DNA of 64,000 bases from Pseudomonas trivialis. Lineage in GTDB: Bacteria; Pseudomonadota; Gammaproteobacteria; Pseudomonadales; Pseudomonadaceae. Under the pieces are notes generated by a model. That model was not told the origin of the DNA, did no database searches, and saw nothing but the letters and a program-made list of their open reading frames with translations. Both the position numbers and the translations under genes were made by a program. The stretch lies in contig NZ_JYLK01000003.1 of NCBI RefSeq assembly GCF_001439805.1, forward strand, positions 186,001 to 250,000, in the 5' to 3' direction. Below, piece after piece: positions 29,016 to 38,970 of this stretch (position 1 is the first letter of the stretch; every line of letters begins with the position of its first letter).

Positions 29016-30254
29016 ATGGACAACTTGCCCCTGGGGCCGATGCTCGCGGTAACCGCCCTGCTGGTGTTATGGGCGGCGCTGTTTACCGCTATCGAAGCCG
29101 CCCAGCACCACCTGCTGGCGCTACGCCCCGGCACCCGCCAGGGTGACAAGGCGGCCGCGCGCCTGAACTTCCCGCGCAACAGCCTGATCCTGTGCAACAC
29201 GTTGTGCCGGGCCATGGTGGTGATTCTCTGCACCCTGCTGGCGATTTATGCGTGGGCGCAAAACGGCCCCTGGCTGGGCTGGGCGATCTCCAGCGCCGTG
29301 CTGCTGGTGCTGGCCGACTACCTGCCCCGCGCCCTGGCCATCCGCCACCCTCAGGCGGTGCTGGGATTTGGCAATGCGCTGCTGGGCGTGCCGTTGAAAC
29401 TCGTCTACCCACTGGCCTGGCTGCTCAATGGCCTGGGCCTGTCGCTGCTGCGCCCGTTTGCGCGCAAACCCGGCGTGGTGAAACACAGTGATGACCCGCT
29501 GCCCGAGCATGACGACGAACCGCAAGCCGATTCCGATGAAGACCGCACGCCCGGCATGCCCGGCATCCATGCCCTGGACAACATCACGGTCAATGACATC
29601 CTGGTGCCGCGCAGTGAAGTGGATGGCATCAATCTGGATGATTCGATCGATGAAATCATCGAGCAACTGCGCAACAACGAGCGCACTCGCCTGCCGGTGT
29701 TTCACAGCGACATCAACCAGGTTGAAGCCGTGCTCAATACCCGCCAGATCCAGCACCTGCTGCCCGATGCCAGCCTGAGCAAGGACGCGCTGCTGGCAGC
29801 CTGCCACGAACCGTACTTCGTCCCGGAAAGCACGCCACTGCAACTGCAACTGCTGAACTTCCACAAGCAGCAGCGGCGCCTGGGCATGGTGGTGGATGAG
29901 TACGGCGAAGTGATGGGCATCGTTACCCTGGAAGATATCCTCGAAGAAATCGTCGGCGAGTTCGAAAGCGAGCAGAGTACGGACAACCCGCATATCGAGG
30001 CCCAGACTGACGGCCGTTACATCATTGACGGCGCCGCCTCGATCCGCGACCTGAACAAGAGCCTGACCTGGCACCTGCCCAGCGACGGCCCCAAGACCCT
30101 CAACGGCCTGGTGACCGAAGCACTGGAGACCATTCCGGATTGCGCGGTGTGCCTGAAAATCGGCCGGTATCGCCTGGAAATCCTCGAGACCGAGGACAAC
30201 CGGGTCAGCAAGGTGCTGATTTGGCACACCAGCCGCGTGCCCGTCGCCGTCTGA
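29016..30254 (+). CDS. CNNM/CorC-family membrane protein with CBS domains (HlyC/CorC family)
   Basis: The 412-residue protein has an N-terminal DUF21 (CNNM) membrane domain with about four helices (residues 5-150). A pair of CBS domains follows (about 190-315; VLVPRSEVDGINLDDSIDEI and GMVVDEYGEVMGIVTLEDIL), then a C-terminal CorC_HlyC domain (about 325-405). Members are linked to Mg2+/Co2+ export or to Mg2+ sensing. It is called 'HlyC/CorC' by family name only and is not a haemolysin. E. coli has the same ypjD-yfjD neighbours. Confidence 0.9.
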   Translation: MDNLPLGPMLAVTALLVLWAALFTAIEAAQHHLLALRPGTRQGDKAAARLNFPRNSLILCNTLCRAMVVILCTLLAIYAWAQNGPWLGWAISSAVLLVLADYLPRALAIRHPQAVLGFGNALLGVPLKLVYPLAWLLNGLGLSLLRPFARKPGVVKHSDDPLPEHDDEPQADSDEDRTPGMPGIHALDNITVNDILVPRSEVDGINLDDSIDEIIEQLRNNERTRLPVFHSDINQVEAVLNTRQIQHLLPDASLSKDALLAACHEPYFVPESTPLQLQLLNFHKQQRRLGMVVDEYGEVMGIVTLEDILEEIVGEFESEQSTDNPHIEAQTDGRYIIDGAASIRDLNKSLTWHLPSDGPKTLNGLVTEALETIPDCAVCLKIGRYRLEILETEDNRVSKVLIWHTSRVPVAV

Positions 30255-30363
30255 CAGAGTTGCGGTGGCTACTGCACCCCTGTTGTTCCTATAATCCCCG
30301 CGAGCCCCGCCCACCCAGCCCCATGGGTGTTCGACCAATAACAATGACCGCCAGGGATACCTC

Positions 30364-31674
30364 ATGACCACCACGTATAACGAGGCAGCGCCTGCCGCCC
30401 CGAGCAATTCGACCGCACGGGTTGCCACCGCAAGCATCGTCGGCACCGCCATCGAGTTCTACGACTTCTATATCTACGCCACCGCCGCCGCGCTGGTGAT
30501 CGGTCCGGTGTTCTTCCCGCAGACTTCCGGCACCGCGCAGATGCTCGCGTCGTTCCTGACCTTCGGCATCGCCTTTATCGCCCGCCCATTGGGCTCGGCG
30601 CTGTTCGGCCACTTCGGTGACCGCATTGGCCGCAAGTCCACGCTGGTCGCGTCGCTGCTGCTGATGGGCGTATGCACCACGCTGATCGGCTTGCTGCCCG
30701 GTTACGACAGCATCGGTGCCTGGGCGCCGATTCTGCTCTGCGTGCTGCGCTTCGGCCAGGGCCTGGGCCTGGGCGGGGAATGGGGCGGCGCGGCGTTGCT
30801 GGCCACTGAGAACGCACCCAAAGGCAAGCGCGCCTGGTTTGGCATGTTCCCGCAACTGGGTCCGTCAATCGGCTTCCTGGCGGCCAACGGTCTGTTCCTG
30901 ATTCTGGCGATGAGCCTGAACGACGAGCAGTTCCGCAGTTGGGGCTGGCGTATTCCATTCATCCTCAGCGCGGTGCTGGTGATGGTCGGCCTGTACGCCC
31001 GCCTGAAGCTGCATGAAACGCCGGTGTTCGCCAATGCCGTCGCCAACCAGGCACCGGTGAAAGTGCCCCTGGTGGAGCTGTTCAGCCAACACTGGCTGCC
31101 GGTGCTGCTGGGCGCTGCGTCGATGGTGGTGTGCTACGCGCTGTTCTATATCACCACGGCGTTTTCCCTGAGCTACGGGGTGTCGACGCTGGGCTACAGC
31201 CGCGAAACCTTCCTCGGCCTGCTGTGCTTTGCGGTGCTGTTCATGGGGCTGGCGACACCGCTGGCCGCGCTGGCCAGTGATCGCTACGGGCGCAAGCCGG
31301 TGCTGATCGTCGGCGCGATCCTGACGATGCTGTCGGGCTTCACCATGGAACCGCTGCTGACCCAGGGTTCGACCTGGGGGGTGGCCTTGTTTCTGGCCCT
31401 GGAGCTGTTCCTGATGGGGGTGACGTTCGCCCCGATGGGCGCGCTGCTGCCGGAGCTGTTCCCGACGCGCGTGCGTTATACCGGCGCTTCGGCTGCGTAT
31501 AACCTGGGTGGCATCGTGGGGGCTTCAGCGGCACCGTTCTTCGCGACCAAGCTGGTGGCGATGGGCGGGCTGAGTTATGTGGGCGGGTATGTGTCGGCGG
31601 CGGCGTTGATCAGCTTGATTGCGGTGCTGTGCCTGAAAGAGACGCGGGATAATGATCTGAACAAGGTGGCCTGA
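30364..31674 (+). CDS. MHS-family MFS transporter (metabolite:H+ symporter)
   Basis: This 436-residue transporter has 12 membrane segments. The N-terminal signature IVGTAIEFYDFYIYATAAAL and the loop GHFGDRIGRKSTLVASLLLMG place it in the metabolite:H+ symporter subfamily (ProP, ShiA, KgtP relatives). The substrate cannot be predicted; carboxylates and betaines are typical of the family. It stands alone and is followed by a REP doublet. The start is the ATG after the 109-base gap from the CorC-like gene. Confidence 0.88.
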   Translation: MTTTYNEAAPAAPSNSTARVATASIVGTAIEFYDFYIYATAAALVIGPVFFPQTSGTAQMLASFLTFGIAFIARPLGSALFGHFGDRIGRKSTLVASLLLMGVCTTLIGLLPGYDSIGAWAPILLCVLRFGQGLGLGGEWGGAALLATENAPKGKRAWFGMFPQLGPSIGFLAANGLFLILAMSLNDEQFRSWGWRIPFILSAVLVMVGLYARLKLHETPVFANAVANQAPVKVPLVELFSQHWLPVLLGAASMVVCYALFYITTAFSLSYGVSTLGYSRETFLGLLCFAVLFMGLATPLAALASDRYGRKPVLIVGAILTMLSGFTMEPLLTQGSTWGVALFLALELFLMGVTFAPMGALLPELFPTRVRYTGASAAYNLGGIVGASAAPFFATKLVAMGGLSYVGGYVSAAALISLIAVLCLKETRDNDLNKVA

Positions 31675-31683
31675 TAGACCGCT

Positions 31684-31773
31684 ATCGGGAGCAAGCCCCC
31701 TCCCACATTTGATCGGGTTCACAGGGTTGGATGTGTGAATACATTCAAATGTGGGAGGAGGCTTGCTCCCGAT
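31684..31773. repeat. REP doublet (REPIN), GTGGGAGGGGGCTTGC class
   Basis: The left arm ATCGGGAGCAAGCCCCCTCC starts at 31684. The right arm GTGGGAGGAGGCTTGCTCCC starts at 31751, with one A for G. The 44-base spacer is almost the same as that of the repeat at 33539, and the two flank purT and the VUT gene. Confidence 0.95.
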
Positions 31774-31777
31774 GCTT

Positions 31778-32959
31778 TTAGAGCTCTACAACAACAGCCT
31801 GAGCAGCACGGGTGGCTTTGGCCCGAGCCGCTTCAATCGACTCATCCCGCGCCAACGCCACACCCATGCGGCGCTGACCATTCACCTCCGGTTTGCCAAA
31901 CAACCGCAACGCCGTGTCCGGCTCGCTCAACGCGGCACCGAGGTTGGCAAATGCGGTCTGCGTCGACTGCCCTTCCACCAGAATCACCGCCGACGCCGAC
32001 GGGCCGAACTGACGAATCAATGGAATCGGCAGGCCCAGAATGGCGCGCGCGTGCAGGGCAAACTGCGAGAGGTCCTGGGAAATCAGGGTCACCAGGCCAG
32101 TGTCATGGGGACGCGGCGACACTTCGCTGAACCACACCTGATCGCCCTTGATGAACAACTCCACACCAAACAGACCGCGACCGCCCAAGGCGTCAGTCAC
32201 TGCTTTGGCGACGCGCTCGGATTCGGCCAGGGCCACCGGGCTCATGGCTTGTGGCTGCCAGGATTCCTGATAGTCGCCCTTCTCCTGACGATGACCGACC
32301 GGCGCGCAGAACGTGGTACCGCCGATGTGGCGCACGGTCAGCAGGGTGATTTCGTAGTCGAAGTCGATAAAGCCCTCGATGATCACGCGGCCTTTGCCGG
32401 CACGTCCGCCTTCCTGGGCGTAATCCCAGGCTTTCTGCACATCGTCAACGCTGCGCAGCAGGCTCTGCCCCTTGCCCGACGAACTCATCACCGGCTTGAC
32501 CACGCACGGAAAACCGAGGTCCTGCACGGCCTGGCTGTAGGCTTCGAAGGTGTCGGCGAAGTGATACGGCGAGGTCGGCAGGTCCAGCTCTTCGGCGGCC
32601 AGGCGACGGATGCCTTCACGGTTCATGGTCAGCGAAGTGGCACGCGCGGTCGGGATCACGGTGAAGCCTTCGGCTTCCAGCTCAACCAGGGTGGCGGTGG
32701 CGATGGCTTCGATTTCCGGCACGATAAAGTGCGGTTTTTCCGCCTTGATCACCGCACGCAGGGCGGCGCCATCGAGCATGTTGATCACATGGCTGCGATG
32801 CGCCACCTGCATGGCCGGCGCGTTGGCGTAGCGATCCACGGCAATCACTTCAACGCCCAGGCGTTGCAGCTCGATCACCACTTCCTTGCCCAGCTCACCG
32901 CAGCCACACAGCATTACGCGGGTCGCGGTCGGCGACAATGGAGTTCCGATTCGGGTCAT
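31778..32959 (-). CDS. purT: Formate-dependent GAR transformylase PurT
   Basis: PurT makes formyl-glycinamide ribonucleotide from GAR, formate and ATP, an alternative to folate-dependent PurN. The 393-residue protein is an ATP-grasp enzyme: an N-terminal biotin-carboxylase-like domain ([21 protein letters not shown]), the ATP loop [18 protein letters not shown] (about 157-174), and the metal-binding region [22 protein letters not shown] (about 261-282). It lies alone between REP doublets. Confidence 0.97.
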   Translation of the reverse strand: MTRIGTPLSPTATRVMLCGCGELGKEVVIELQRLGVEVIAVDRYANAPAMQVAHRSHVINMLDGAALRAVIKAEKPHFIVPEIEAIATATLVELEAEGFTVIPTARATSLTMNREGIRRLAAEELDLPTSPYHFADTFEAYSQAVQDLGFPCVVKPVMSSSGKGQSLLRSVDDVQKAWDYAQEGGRAGKGRVIIEGFIDFDYEITLLTVRHIGGTTFCAPVGHRQEKGDYQESWQPQAMSPVALAESERVAKAVTDALGGRGLFGVELFIKGDQVWFSEVSPRPHDTGLVTLISQDLSQFALHARAILGLPIPLIRQFGPSASAVILVEGQSTQTAFANLGAALSEPDTALRLFGKPEVNGQRRMGVALARDESIEAARAKATRAAQAVVVEL

Positions 32960-33028
32960 CTCAGGTCCTCAGGGGAGCGGATCATGGGGAGAAAGGCCGG
33001 CATTTTACATGAACTGTAAAAATTGGCC

Positions 33029-33496
33029 TCAGTTGGCGACAGCCCGTTTACGCATGCGCCAGGCCATCACCAGCCACACCACCGTGACGCCGGCGAACTT
33101 CGACAGCAGCGCCGTGCCTGCCACGGCCGGGGTCAGCGCGCCGATCAGGCCGAAGAAGATAAAGGTATCCAGCGGAATGCTCAGCGCCGAGCTGATCCAC
33201 AGGCGGTCATGCAGTGGCCGTTTGGTGATGCTGAACACCAGCCAGTCGATGCATTCGGACACCGCGAACGCCGTGGCGCTGGCCAGGGCGATGGACGGGT
33301 CGGAGGTGATGTAGGACAGCACCAGCGCGGCCAGCATGGCAATGATCGCACCGTGGCCGAAGCGGGTTTGCACCATGTCGCGCAGGATGAACACCAGCCC
33401 GCCCCAGGCGGACCAGATGACATCCAGGTGCGGGGCGGTGGAGAAGGCGAAGTTGATCAGCACGACGCTGCTGATGTAGGCGATCAGGAAGAGCAT
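33029..33496 (-). CDS. VUT family protein (QueT/YhhQ-like putative queuosine-precursor transporter)
   Basis: This 155-residue membrane protein has five to six hydrophobic helices (e.g. MLFLIAYISSVVLINFAFS, GAIIAMLAALVLSYIT). It resembles the VUT (DUF165) family, whose E. coli member YhhQ imports preQ0/preQ1. Typical family residues such as the 'ASATAFAVSECIDWLVFS' helix are present. The protein is shorter than YhhQ, so the exact substrate is uncertain. The ATG at 33496 has AGG 9 bases upstream; an in-frame ATG at 33517 lacks a ribosome site. Confidence 0.7.
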   Translation of the reverse strand: MLFLIAYISSVVLINFAFSTAPHLDVIWSAWGGLVFILRDMVQTRFGHGAIIAMLAALVLSYITSDPSIALASATAFAVSECIDWLVFSITKRPLHDRLWISSALSIPLDTFIFFGLIGALTPAVAGTALLSKFAGVTVVWLVMAWRMRKRAVAN

Positions 33497-33538
33497 GGGG
33501 TAGAGCCTGTGGGTCATTAAGTTGTCAGAGAAGGCCGC

Positions 33539-33628
33539 ATCGGGAGCAAGCCCCCTCCCACATTTGATCGGGTTCACCTAGTTGGATTTGTGAATACATT
33601 CAAATGTGGGAGGGGGCTTGCTCCCGAT
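33539..33628. repeat. REP doublet (REPIN), GTGGGAGGGGGCTTGC class
   Basis: The left arm ATCGGGAGCAAGCCCCCTCC starts at 33539 and the right arm GTGGGAGGGGGCTTGCTCCC at 33606. The spacer differs from that of the repeat at 31684 at only a few positions. Confidence 0.95.
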
Positions 33629-33637
33629 GGCGGTCGT

Positions 33638-33853
33638 TCAGGCGCCGAATTTCCCCGGCATCATAAACACCAACCCACCGACCACCGCCCGCTCATGACA
33701 CAACCCCAGCACCACCCGGCGCTCGGTATTGTCCATGCGGCTCCAGCGCGTGATCTCATCCACCGTGCGCTGGCAGCCGGTACAGATATCGTCATCGTCC
33801 AACGCGCAGATACTCACACACGGCGAAGCGACAGGACGCTCGGCCGGGTTCAT
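33638..33853 (-). CDS. DUF1289 family protein
   Basis: This 71-residue protein has the DUF1289 four-cysteine-type pattern near its start ([21 protein letters not shown]). A short helical region follows ([19 protein letters not shown]). Cys residues suggest a small metal-binding module, but no function is known for the family. Its start overlaps the stop of the gamma-carbonic anhydrase gene by 4 bases, so the two are translationally coupled. Confidence 0.85.
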   Translation of the reverse strand: MNPAERPVASPCVSICALDDDDICTGCQRTVDEITRWSRMDNTERRVVLGLCHERAVVGGLVFMMPGKFGA

Positions 33854-34374
33854 GCCTGCTGCTCAGCCAGGTCGCGCGCGTACCGCTGCGCGTTATGCAC
33901 ATAGTGCGCAGCGCTGGCCTCGAGCATGCGCTTCTGCGCCTCGGTCAGCTCACGCACCACCTTGCCCGGCGAGCCGATCACCAGCGAGCCGTCGGGAATG
34001 TCCTTGCCTTCACCGATCAGCGAATTGGCGCCGATGATGCAGTGCTTGCCGATTCTGGCGCCATTGAGGACCACCGCATTGATGCCGATCAGGCTGTAAT
34101 CACCCACGGTGCAGCCGTGCAGCATGGCGTTGTGGCCGATGGTCACGCCGGTGCCCAAGGTCAGCGGGTAGCCCATGTCGGTGTGCATCACGCTGCCGTC
34201 CTGCACGTTGCTGTTCCGGCCGATCAGGATCAGTTCATTGTCGCCCCGCAACACCGCGTTGAACCACACGTTGGCGCCCTCCTCCAGCTTGACCTTGCCC
34301 ACCAGCGTGGCATTGGGTGCCACCCAGCTGTCAGGGTGCGTCTCGACGCGGGCGTCGCCCAGGCGGTATTTCAT
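33850..34374 (-). CDS. Gamma-class carbonic anhydrase-like protein (YrdA family)
   Basis: The 174-residue protein is a left-handed beta-helix of hexapeptide repeats, e.g. [20 protein letters not shown] and [20 protein letters not shown]. It has the His residues that bind metal in gamma-carbonic anhydrases (GHNAMLHGC, and SVMHTDMG). Many YrdA-type members show little or no CO2 hydration activity, so the reaction is uncertain. A ribosome site (AGGA) precedes the ATG. The DUF1289 gene overlaps its end. Confidence 0.9.
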   Translation of the reverse strand: MKYRLGDARVETHPDSWVAPNATLVGKVKLEEGANVWFNAVLRGDNELILIGRNSNVQDGSVMHTDMGYPLTLGTGVTIGHNAMLHGCTVGDYSLIGINAVVLNGARIGKHCIIGANSLIGEGKDIPDGSLVIGSPGKVVRELTEAQKRMLEASAAHYVHNAQRYARDLAEQQA

Positions 34375-34409
34375 GGTGTGTCCTCGCGGCTTGCCATTCA
34401 GGTGATGGC

Positions 34410-35012
34410 TTAGATATTGATGAAGCTCTTGGGCGGCTGGTGCAGGCTGATCCTGGCATCGTCATAAAGCAGGTTGATCAGCTCGACGATCATGATGGCG
34501 GTCAGCCCCCAGATCTTGTACTCGCCAAAGCGGTAGCTCGGCACGTACCAACTGCGGCCCTGATAATCGATGCGATGGGTGTGTTCGCGCGGGTCCTGGC
34601 GGAAAAAATCCAGCGGCACGCTGAAAACAGCGGCAATTTCGGCGTCGTTGGCCAGGTACTCGACGTAATCGGGAACCACCCCCACGTAAGGCGTAACGCG
34701 AATGCCATGCAGGGAAATCAGCGGGCTCAAGGGGCCGATCACTTCCACCAGGCCCGGCGGCAGGCCGATTTCCTCTTCGGCTTCGCGCAGCGCGGTGAAG
34801 ATCAGGTCCGGGTCTTCGGGGTCACGGCGCCCACCGGGAAACGCGACTTCGCCACCATGGGTCGACAGCCCGCTGGCACGCAGGGTCAGGATCAGCTCGG
34901 GTTCGTCGCTGCGGGTAATGGGCACCAGCACAGCGGCCTCGGGGAAGCGCCCGTCGGTCTCCAGCGTGTGCGGCGTGTGATTGCTTACCCGGCGAAGTAG
35001 CTCGTCCAGCAT
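34410..35012 (-). CDS. CoA pyrophosphatase, NUDIX family (NudL-like)
   Basis: This 200-residue NUDIX hydrolase is predicted to split coenzyme A or acyl-CoA into 3',5'-ADP and phosphopantetheine. The NUDIX box is [20 protein letters not shown] followed by EEIGL. The CoA-specific UPF0035-type sequence upstream ([20 protein letters not shown]) is present. It lies 35 bases before the carbonic-anhydrase-like gene on the same strand and is divergent from a second NUDIX gene. Confidence 0.9.
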   Translation of the reverse strand: MLDELLRRVSNHTPHTLETDGRFPEAAVLVPITRSDEPELILTLRASGLSTHGGEVAFPGGRRDPEDPDLIFTALREAEEEIGLPPGLVEVIGPLSPLISLHGIRVTPYVGVVPDYVEYLANDAEIAAVFSVPLDFFRQDPREHTHRIDYQGRSWYVPSYRFGEYKIWGLTAIMIVELINLLYDDARISLHQPPKSFINI

Positions 35013-35159
35013 GAGTCATCTCGGTCTGTTGGCTACCTTGCATCATGCACCAAAGCCGGCGGGCGCCCAACCCCAAAACCGCAGCCGTGTCGTGAAACGA
35101 CAACTTGCAGGAACGCCCGGCACCAAGCCAAGATGCACGCAATCTCCAGGAACCCGAGC

Positions 35160-35708
35160 ATGAACTTCTGCAGCCAGTGCGGTAAAACGGTCACCCAACG
35201 CATCCCCGATGGCGACGCGCACTTGCGTTTTGTGTGCGATCACTGCCACACCATTCACTATCAGAACCCCAATATCGTGGCCGGCACCCTGCCGGTCTGG
35301 GGCGACAAAGTGCTGCTGTGCCGCCGCGCCATCGAGCCGCGCCTGGGTTACTGGACCCTGCCCGCAGGCTTCATGGAAAACGGCGAAACGGTGGAACAGG
35401 CCGCCGTGCGCGAAACCTTCGAAGAAGCCTGTGCACGCATACGCAATCTGCAGATCTACACCCTGATCGACGTGCCGCATATCAGCCAGGTGCATGTTTT
35501 CTACCGCGCAGAACTCGTCGACCTGGACTTTGCCGCCGGCATCGAAAGCCTTGAGGTGAAGCTGTTCGACGAGGCCGATATCCCTTGGTCCGAACTGGCG
35601 TTCCGCACGGTGGGGCGTACCCTGGAATGCTTTTTCGCTGACCGTCGGCAACAATCGTTCCCGGTACGCAGCGAGGCCGTGCCGCCAATGGGCAAGCCCG
35701 CGCCATGA
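35160..35708 (+). CDS. NUDIX hydrolase with N-terminal zinc ribbon
   Basis: The ATG at 35160 gives 182 residues starting MNFCSQCGKTV. A zinc ribbon (CSQC ... CDHC at residues 4-7 and 26-29) precedes the NUDIX domain with its box GFMENGETVEQAAVRETFEE (about 66-85). This resembles NudC-type and ADP-ribose/NADH pyrophosphatases. The real substrate is not predictable. It is followed after 19 bases by an L,D-transpeptidase gene and may be cotranscribed with it. Confidence 0.88.
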   Translation: MNFCSQCGKTVTQRIPDGDAHLRFVCDHCHTIHYQNPNIVAGTLPVWGDKVLLCRRAIEPRLGYWTLPAGFMENGETVEQAAVRETFEEACARIRNLQIYTLIDVPHISQVHVFYRAELVDLDFAAGIESLEVKLFDEADIPWSELAFRTVGRTLECFFADRRQQSFPVRSEAVPPMGKPAP

Positions 35709-35727
35709 ACCAGGGGAAACCGTTTTG

Positions 35728-36231
35728 ATGCGTTGGTTGCTCGCTCTGCTCTTCCTTTCGTTCGTCTCGCTGTCGCCGGCGTCCACCCTGGAAACCCTGG
35801 GCGGCAAACCAGTGGAAAAAGTCCTGGTGCTTAAATCTGCCCACCAATTGCAGTTGATCAACGACGGCAAGCCCCTCAAGACCTACCGCATCTCACTGGG
35901 CAAGAACCCCAAGGGCCACAAGCTGATCGAGGGCGACCGCCGTACCCCGGAAGGTTTTTACTGGCTCGACTGGCGCAAGGTCAGCGACCGCTACAACCTG
36001 GCCATGCACATTTCCTACCCCAATATCAGCGACGCCGCCCGCGCCCGCCGCGAAGGCGTGAAGCCCGGCAGCATGATCATGATCCACGGCACCCCCGACA
36101 CCGAAGACTACCCGGAGCAGTGGTTCCACACCCTTGACTGGACCGATGGCTGCATCGGCATGCGCAACGTCGACATGCGCGAGGTCTGGAACCTGGTCAA
36201 GGACGGCACCCTGATCGAGATCCGGCCGTGA
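35728..36231 (+). CDS. L,D-transpeptidase family protein (YkuD), exported
   Basis: The 167-residue protein starts with a signal peptide (MRWLLALLFLSFVSLSPAS). A YkuD catalytic domain follows with the paired motifs MIHGTPDTEDYP (His) and WTDGCIGMRN (nucleophile Cys). Such enzymes form or trim 3-3 crosslinks or attach lipoproteins in peptidoglycan. The protein is short and lacks a LysM domain. ATG at 35728 follows AGGGGAA by about 10 bases; a TTG codon just before it is not needed. Confidence 0.9.
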   Translation: MRWLLALLFLSFVSLSPASTLETLGGKPVEKVLVLKSAHQLQLINDGKPLKTYRISLGKNPKGHKLIEGDRRTPEGFYWLDWRKVSDRYNLAMHISYPNISDAARARREGVKPGSMIMIHGTPDTEDYPEQWFHTLDWTDGCIGMRNVDMREVWNLVKDGTLIEIRP

Positions 36232-36345
36232 TCTTCGACCGCTCGTAAAATAATTCGAAATAATTTCCCGCCCCTCGCCACGTCTGCCGGTGAATACCAG
36301 TTCACCGCGCGGGCTTGCGCCGTTCTGCGTGCCATAAAGACCTCT

Positions 36346-36365
36346 CTAATACCACTTGATACCAG
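36346..36365 (+). promoter_or_regulatory. Candidate NagR operator, site 1
   Basis: CTAATACCACTTGATACCAG contains ATACCA twice in tandem. It recurs on the opposite strand at 36419-36439, so the two copies form an inverted pair before the gntR-nagA operon. The GntR-type regulator next to it is the natural ligand; this is inference. Confidence 0.6.
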
Positions 36366-36418
36366 GCCCCAATACAGGACTCTGAAACCGGCAGGCGCAC
36401 GATTTTGGGTGCATTGAC

Positions 36419-36439
36419 ATGGTATCTAAGTGGTATTAG
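36419..36439 (-). promoter_or_regulatory. Candidate NagR operator, site 2
   Basis: On the minus strand the site matches site 1 except for one inserted base and a different last base. A TTGACA (36414-36419) touches it, so a bound repressor would cover the promoter of gntR-nagA. The start codon of the regulator lies 55 bases further on. Confidence 0.6.
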
Positions 36440-36493
36440 TTTCCGGCCAATACCGGGCGACAACATTCCAAATAACGCATCGGACACTCACCC

Positions 36494-37252
36494 ATGAACC
36501 CCATCCTGGCCCTGCGCCCCGACGACACACAATCCACGCCGCTGTACCTGCAACTGGCCCGTAACCTGGAAGCGGCCATCCATGCCGGCGAGTGGAAATC
36601 CGAGCAGGCCTTGCCCTCCGAGCGCGTACTCAGTGAGCAGTTGAGTATCTCGCGGGTCACTGCACGCAAAGCCCTGCAAGTGCTGTTTGCCCAGGGCCTG
36701 ATCCGCCGCAGTCAGGGTTCCGGCACCTTTATCACGCCGCGCCTGGAGCAACCGCTGTCGCGCCTCTCGGGCTTCAGCGAAATGCTGCGCCTCAAGGGGT
36801 TTGTGCCCAGCTCGCAGTGGCTGGAGCGCGATATCACCCCACCGACCCACGAAGAGCTGATCCGCCTCGCCCTGTCGCCCACCGACAAGGTCGCGCGTCT
36901 CAAGCGTTTGCGCAAAGCCGATGACACGGTCATGGCCATCGAGATGACCACCCTCCCCGCCTCGGTGCTGCCACAGCCGCACACCTTGGGCAATTCGCTC
37001 TACGAATACCTGGAAGGCATCGGCAAGCCCATCGTGCGCGCCCTGCAGCACGTGCAGGCGATCAATGCGTCGGACGAGTTCGCCGCCCTCGTGGGCATCG
37101 CCCCCGGCACCGCCATGCTGCTGATGTCCCGCGTCGGCTACACCGCCGACAACACGCCGATTGAAATCACCGACACCTACTGCCGCAACGACTACTACGA
37201 CTTTGTCGCAGAGCTGCGCCGCCATGATTACTCCGCTGAACTGCGACTCTAG
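36494..37252 (+). CDS. GntR-family (HutC/NagR-type) transcriptional regulator
   Basis: The 252-residue protein has an N-terminal winged helix-turn-helix (about 18-85; LPSERVLSEQLSISRVTARK) and a C-terminal UTRA effector domain (about 100-240; EITDTYCRNDYYDFVAEL). It sits 10 bases before nagA and is the homologue of the regulator at the P. aeruginosa nag locus (PA3757). It probably represses GlcNAc genes until an amino-sugar phosphate binds. The operon it controls is broken downstream (see 38350 and 38919). Confidence 0.9.
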   Translation: MNPILALRPDDTQSTPLYLQLARNLEAAIHAGEWKSEQALPSERVLSEQLSISRVTARKALQVLFAQGLIRRSQGSGTFITPRLEQPLSRLSGFSEMLRLKGFVPSSQWLERDITPPTHEELIRLALSPTDKVARLKRLRKADDTVMAIEMTTLPASVLPQPHTLGNSLYEYLEGIGKPIVRALQHVQAINASDEFAALVGIAPGTAMLLMSRVGYTADNTPIEITDTYCRNDYYDFVAELRRHDYSAELRL

Positions 37253-37262
37253 AGAACTGCCC

Positions 37263-38349
<1,087 letters not shown>

Positions 38350-38369
<20 letters not shown>

Positions 38370-38970
38370 GGAGGCCCTGGCCTCCGCTGATGCCGTCGCC
38401 GCGCAACTGCAACGCCTCGGCGCGCCACTGGCGAACATCGCCGAGCGCCTGCGCCGTCAGCCGCCGCAGGTGGCGCTGACCATCGCCCGTGGCAGTTCCG
38501 ACCATGCCGCCAGCTACTTCGCCTACCTCGCCATGCAGCATGTGGGCATCCCGGTGGCGTCGCTGCCGATGTCGGTGGTGACCCTGTTGCAGGCGCCGTT
38601 GCAGGTCAGCGGCCAGGTGGCGTTCGGTTTCTCGCAGTCGGGGCAGAGCCCGGACCTGGTCGACAGCCTGCGCCTGTTGCGCGAACGCGGCGCCTTGAGC
38701 CTCTCGCTGGTCAACGCCGAGAACTCGCCGCTGGAAGCCGCCTGCGAATTCCACGTGCCATTGTGCGCAGGGCCGGAACTCAGCGTGGCGGCGACCAAAA
38801 GCTTTATCGCCACCCTCAGCGCCAGCGCGCAGTTGATCGGGCACTGGAGCCAGGAAGCCGATTTGCTGCGATCCTGCCGCGCCCTGCCCGACGAGCTGCG
38901 TGCCGCCGCGAAGCAGGATTGGACACCACCATCAACATGGGCATGCTCGCCGGTATCGCCAGTGGCTTGA
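38350..38970 (+). pseudogene. SIS-domain sugar isomerase/deaminase (NagB-II/GlmS-like), 3' half missing
   Basis: The first ~190 codons match the SIS-domain protein encoded between nagA and nagF in Pseudomonas (PA3759-like; probably glucosamine-6-P deaminase of the NagB-II type). Visible are IARGSSDHAASYFAYLAMQ and FSQSGQSPDLVDSLRLLRE of SIS domain 1. Homology ends at AAAKQDW (near 38920); the next 17 residues read nonsense and stop. The family has about 340 residues, so SIS domain 2, which completes the active site, is gone. The breakpoint is shared with the nagE remnant. It is almost certainly not a working enzyme. Confidence 0.9.

Noticed and set aside
29016..30254. Haemolysin reading of the HlyC/CorC-family gene
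   Set aside because: The domains are DUF21, CBS pair and CorC_HlyC, a metal-transport-related family. The haemolysin label is historical.
31525..33640. Open frames whose proteins start with CGRGLAPD-like peptides near 31722, 33577 and 33590
   Set aside because: The shared peptide is a translation of the REP arm, not protein homology. The VUT gene start was moved to 33496 for that reason.
38763..38936. N-terminal extension of the nagE frame upstream of 38919
   Set aside because: Those codons are the shifted frame of the SIS gene; no EIIC homology begins before TTINMG.
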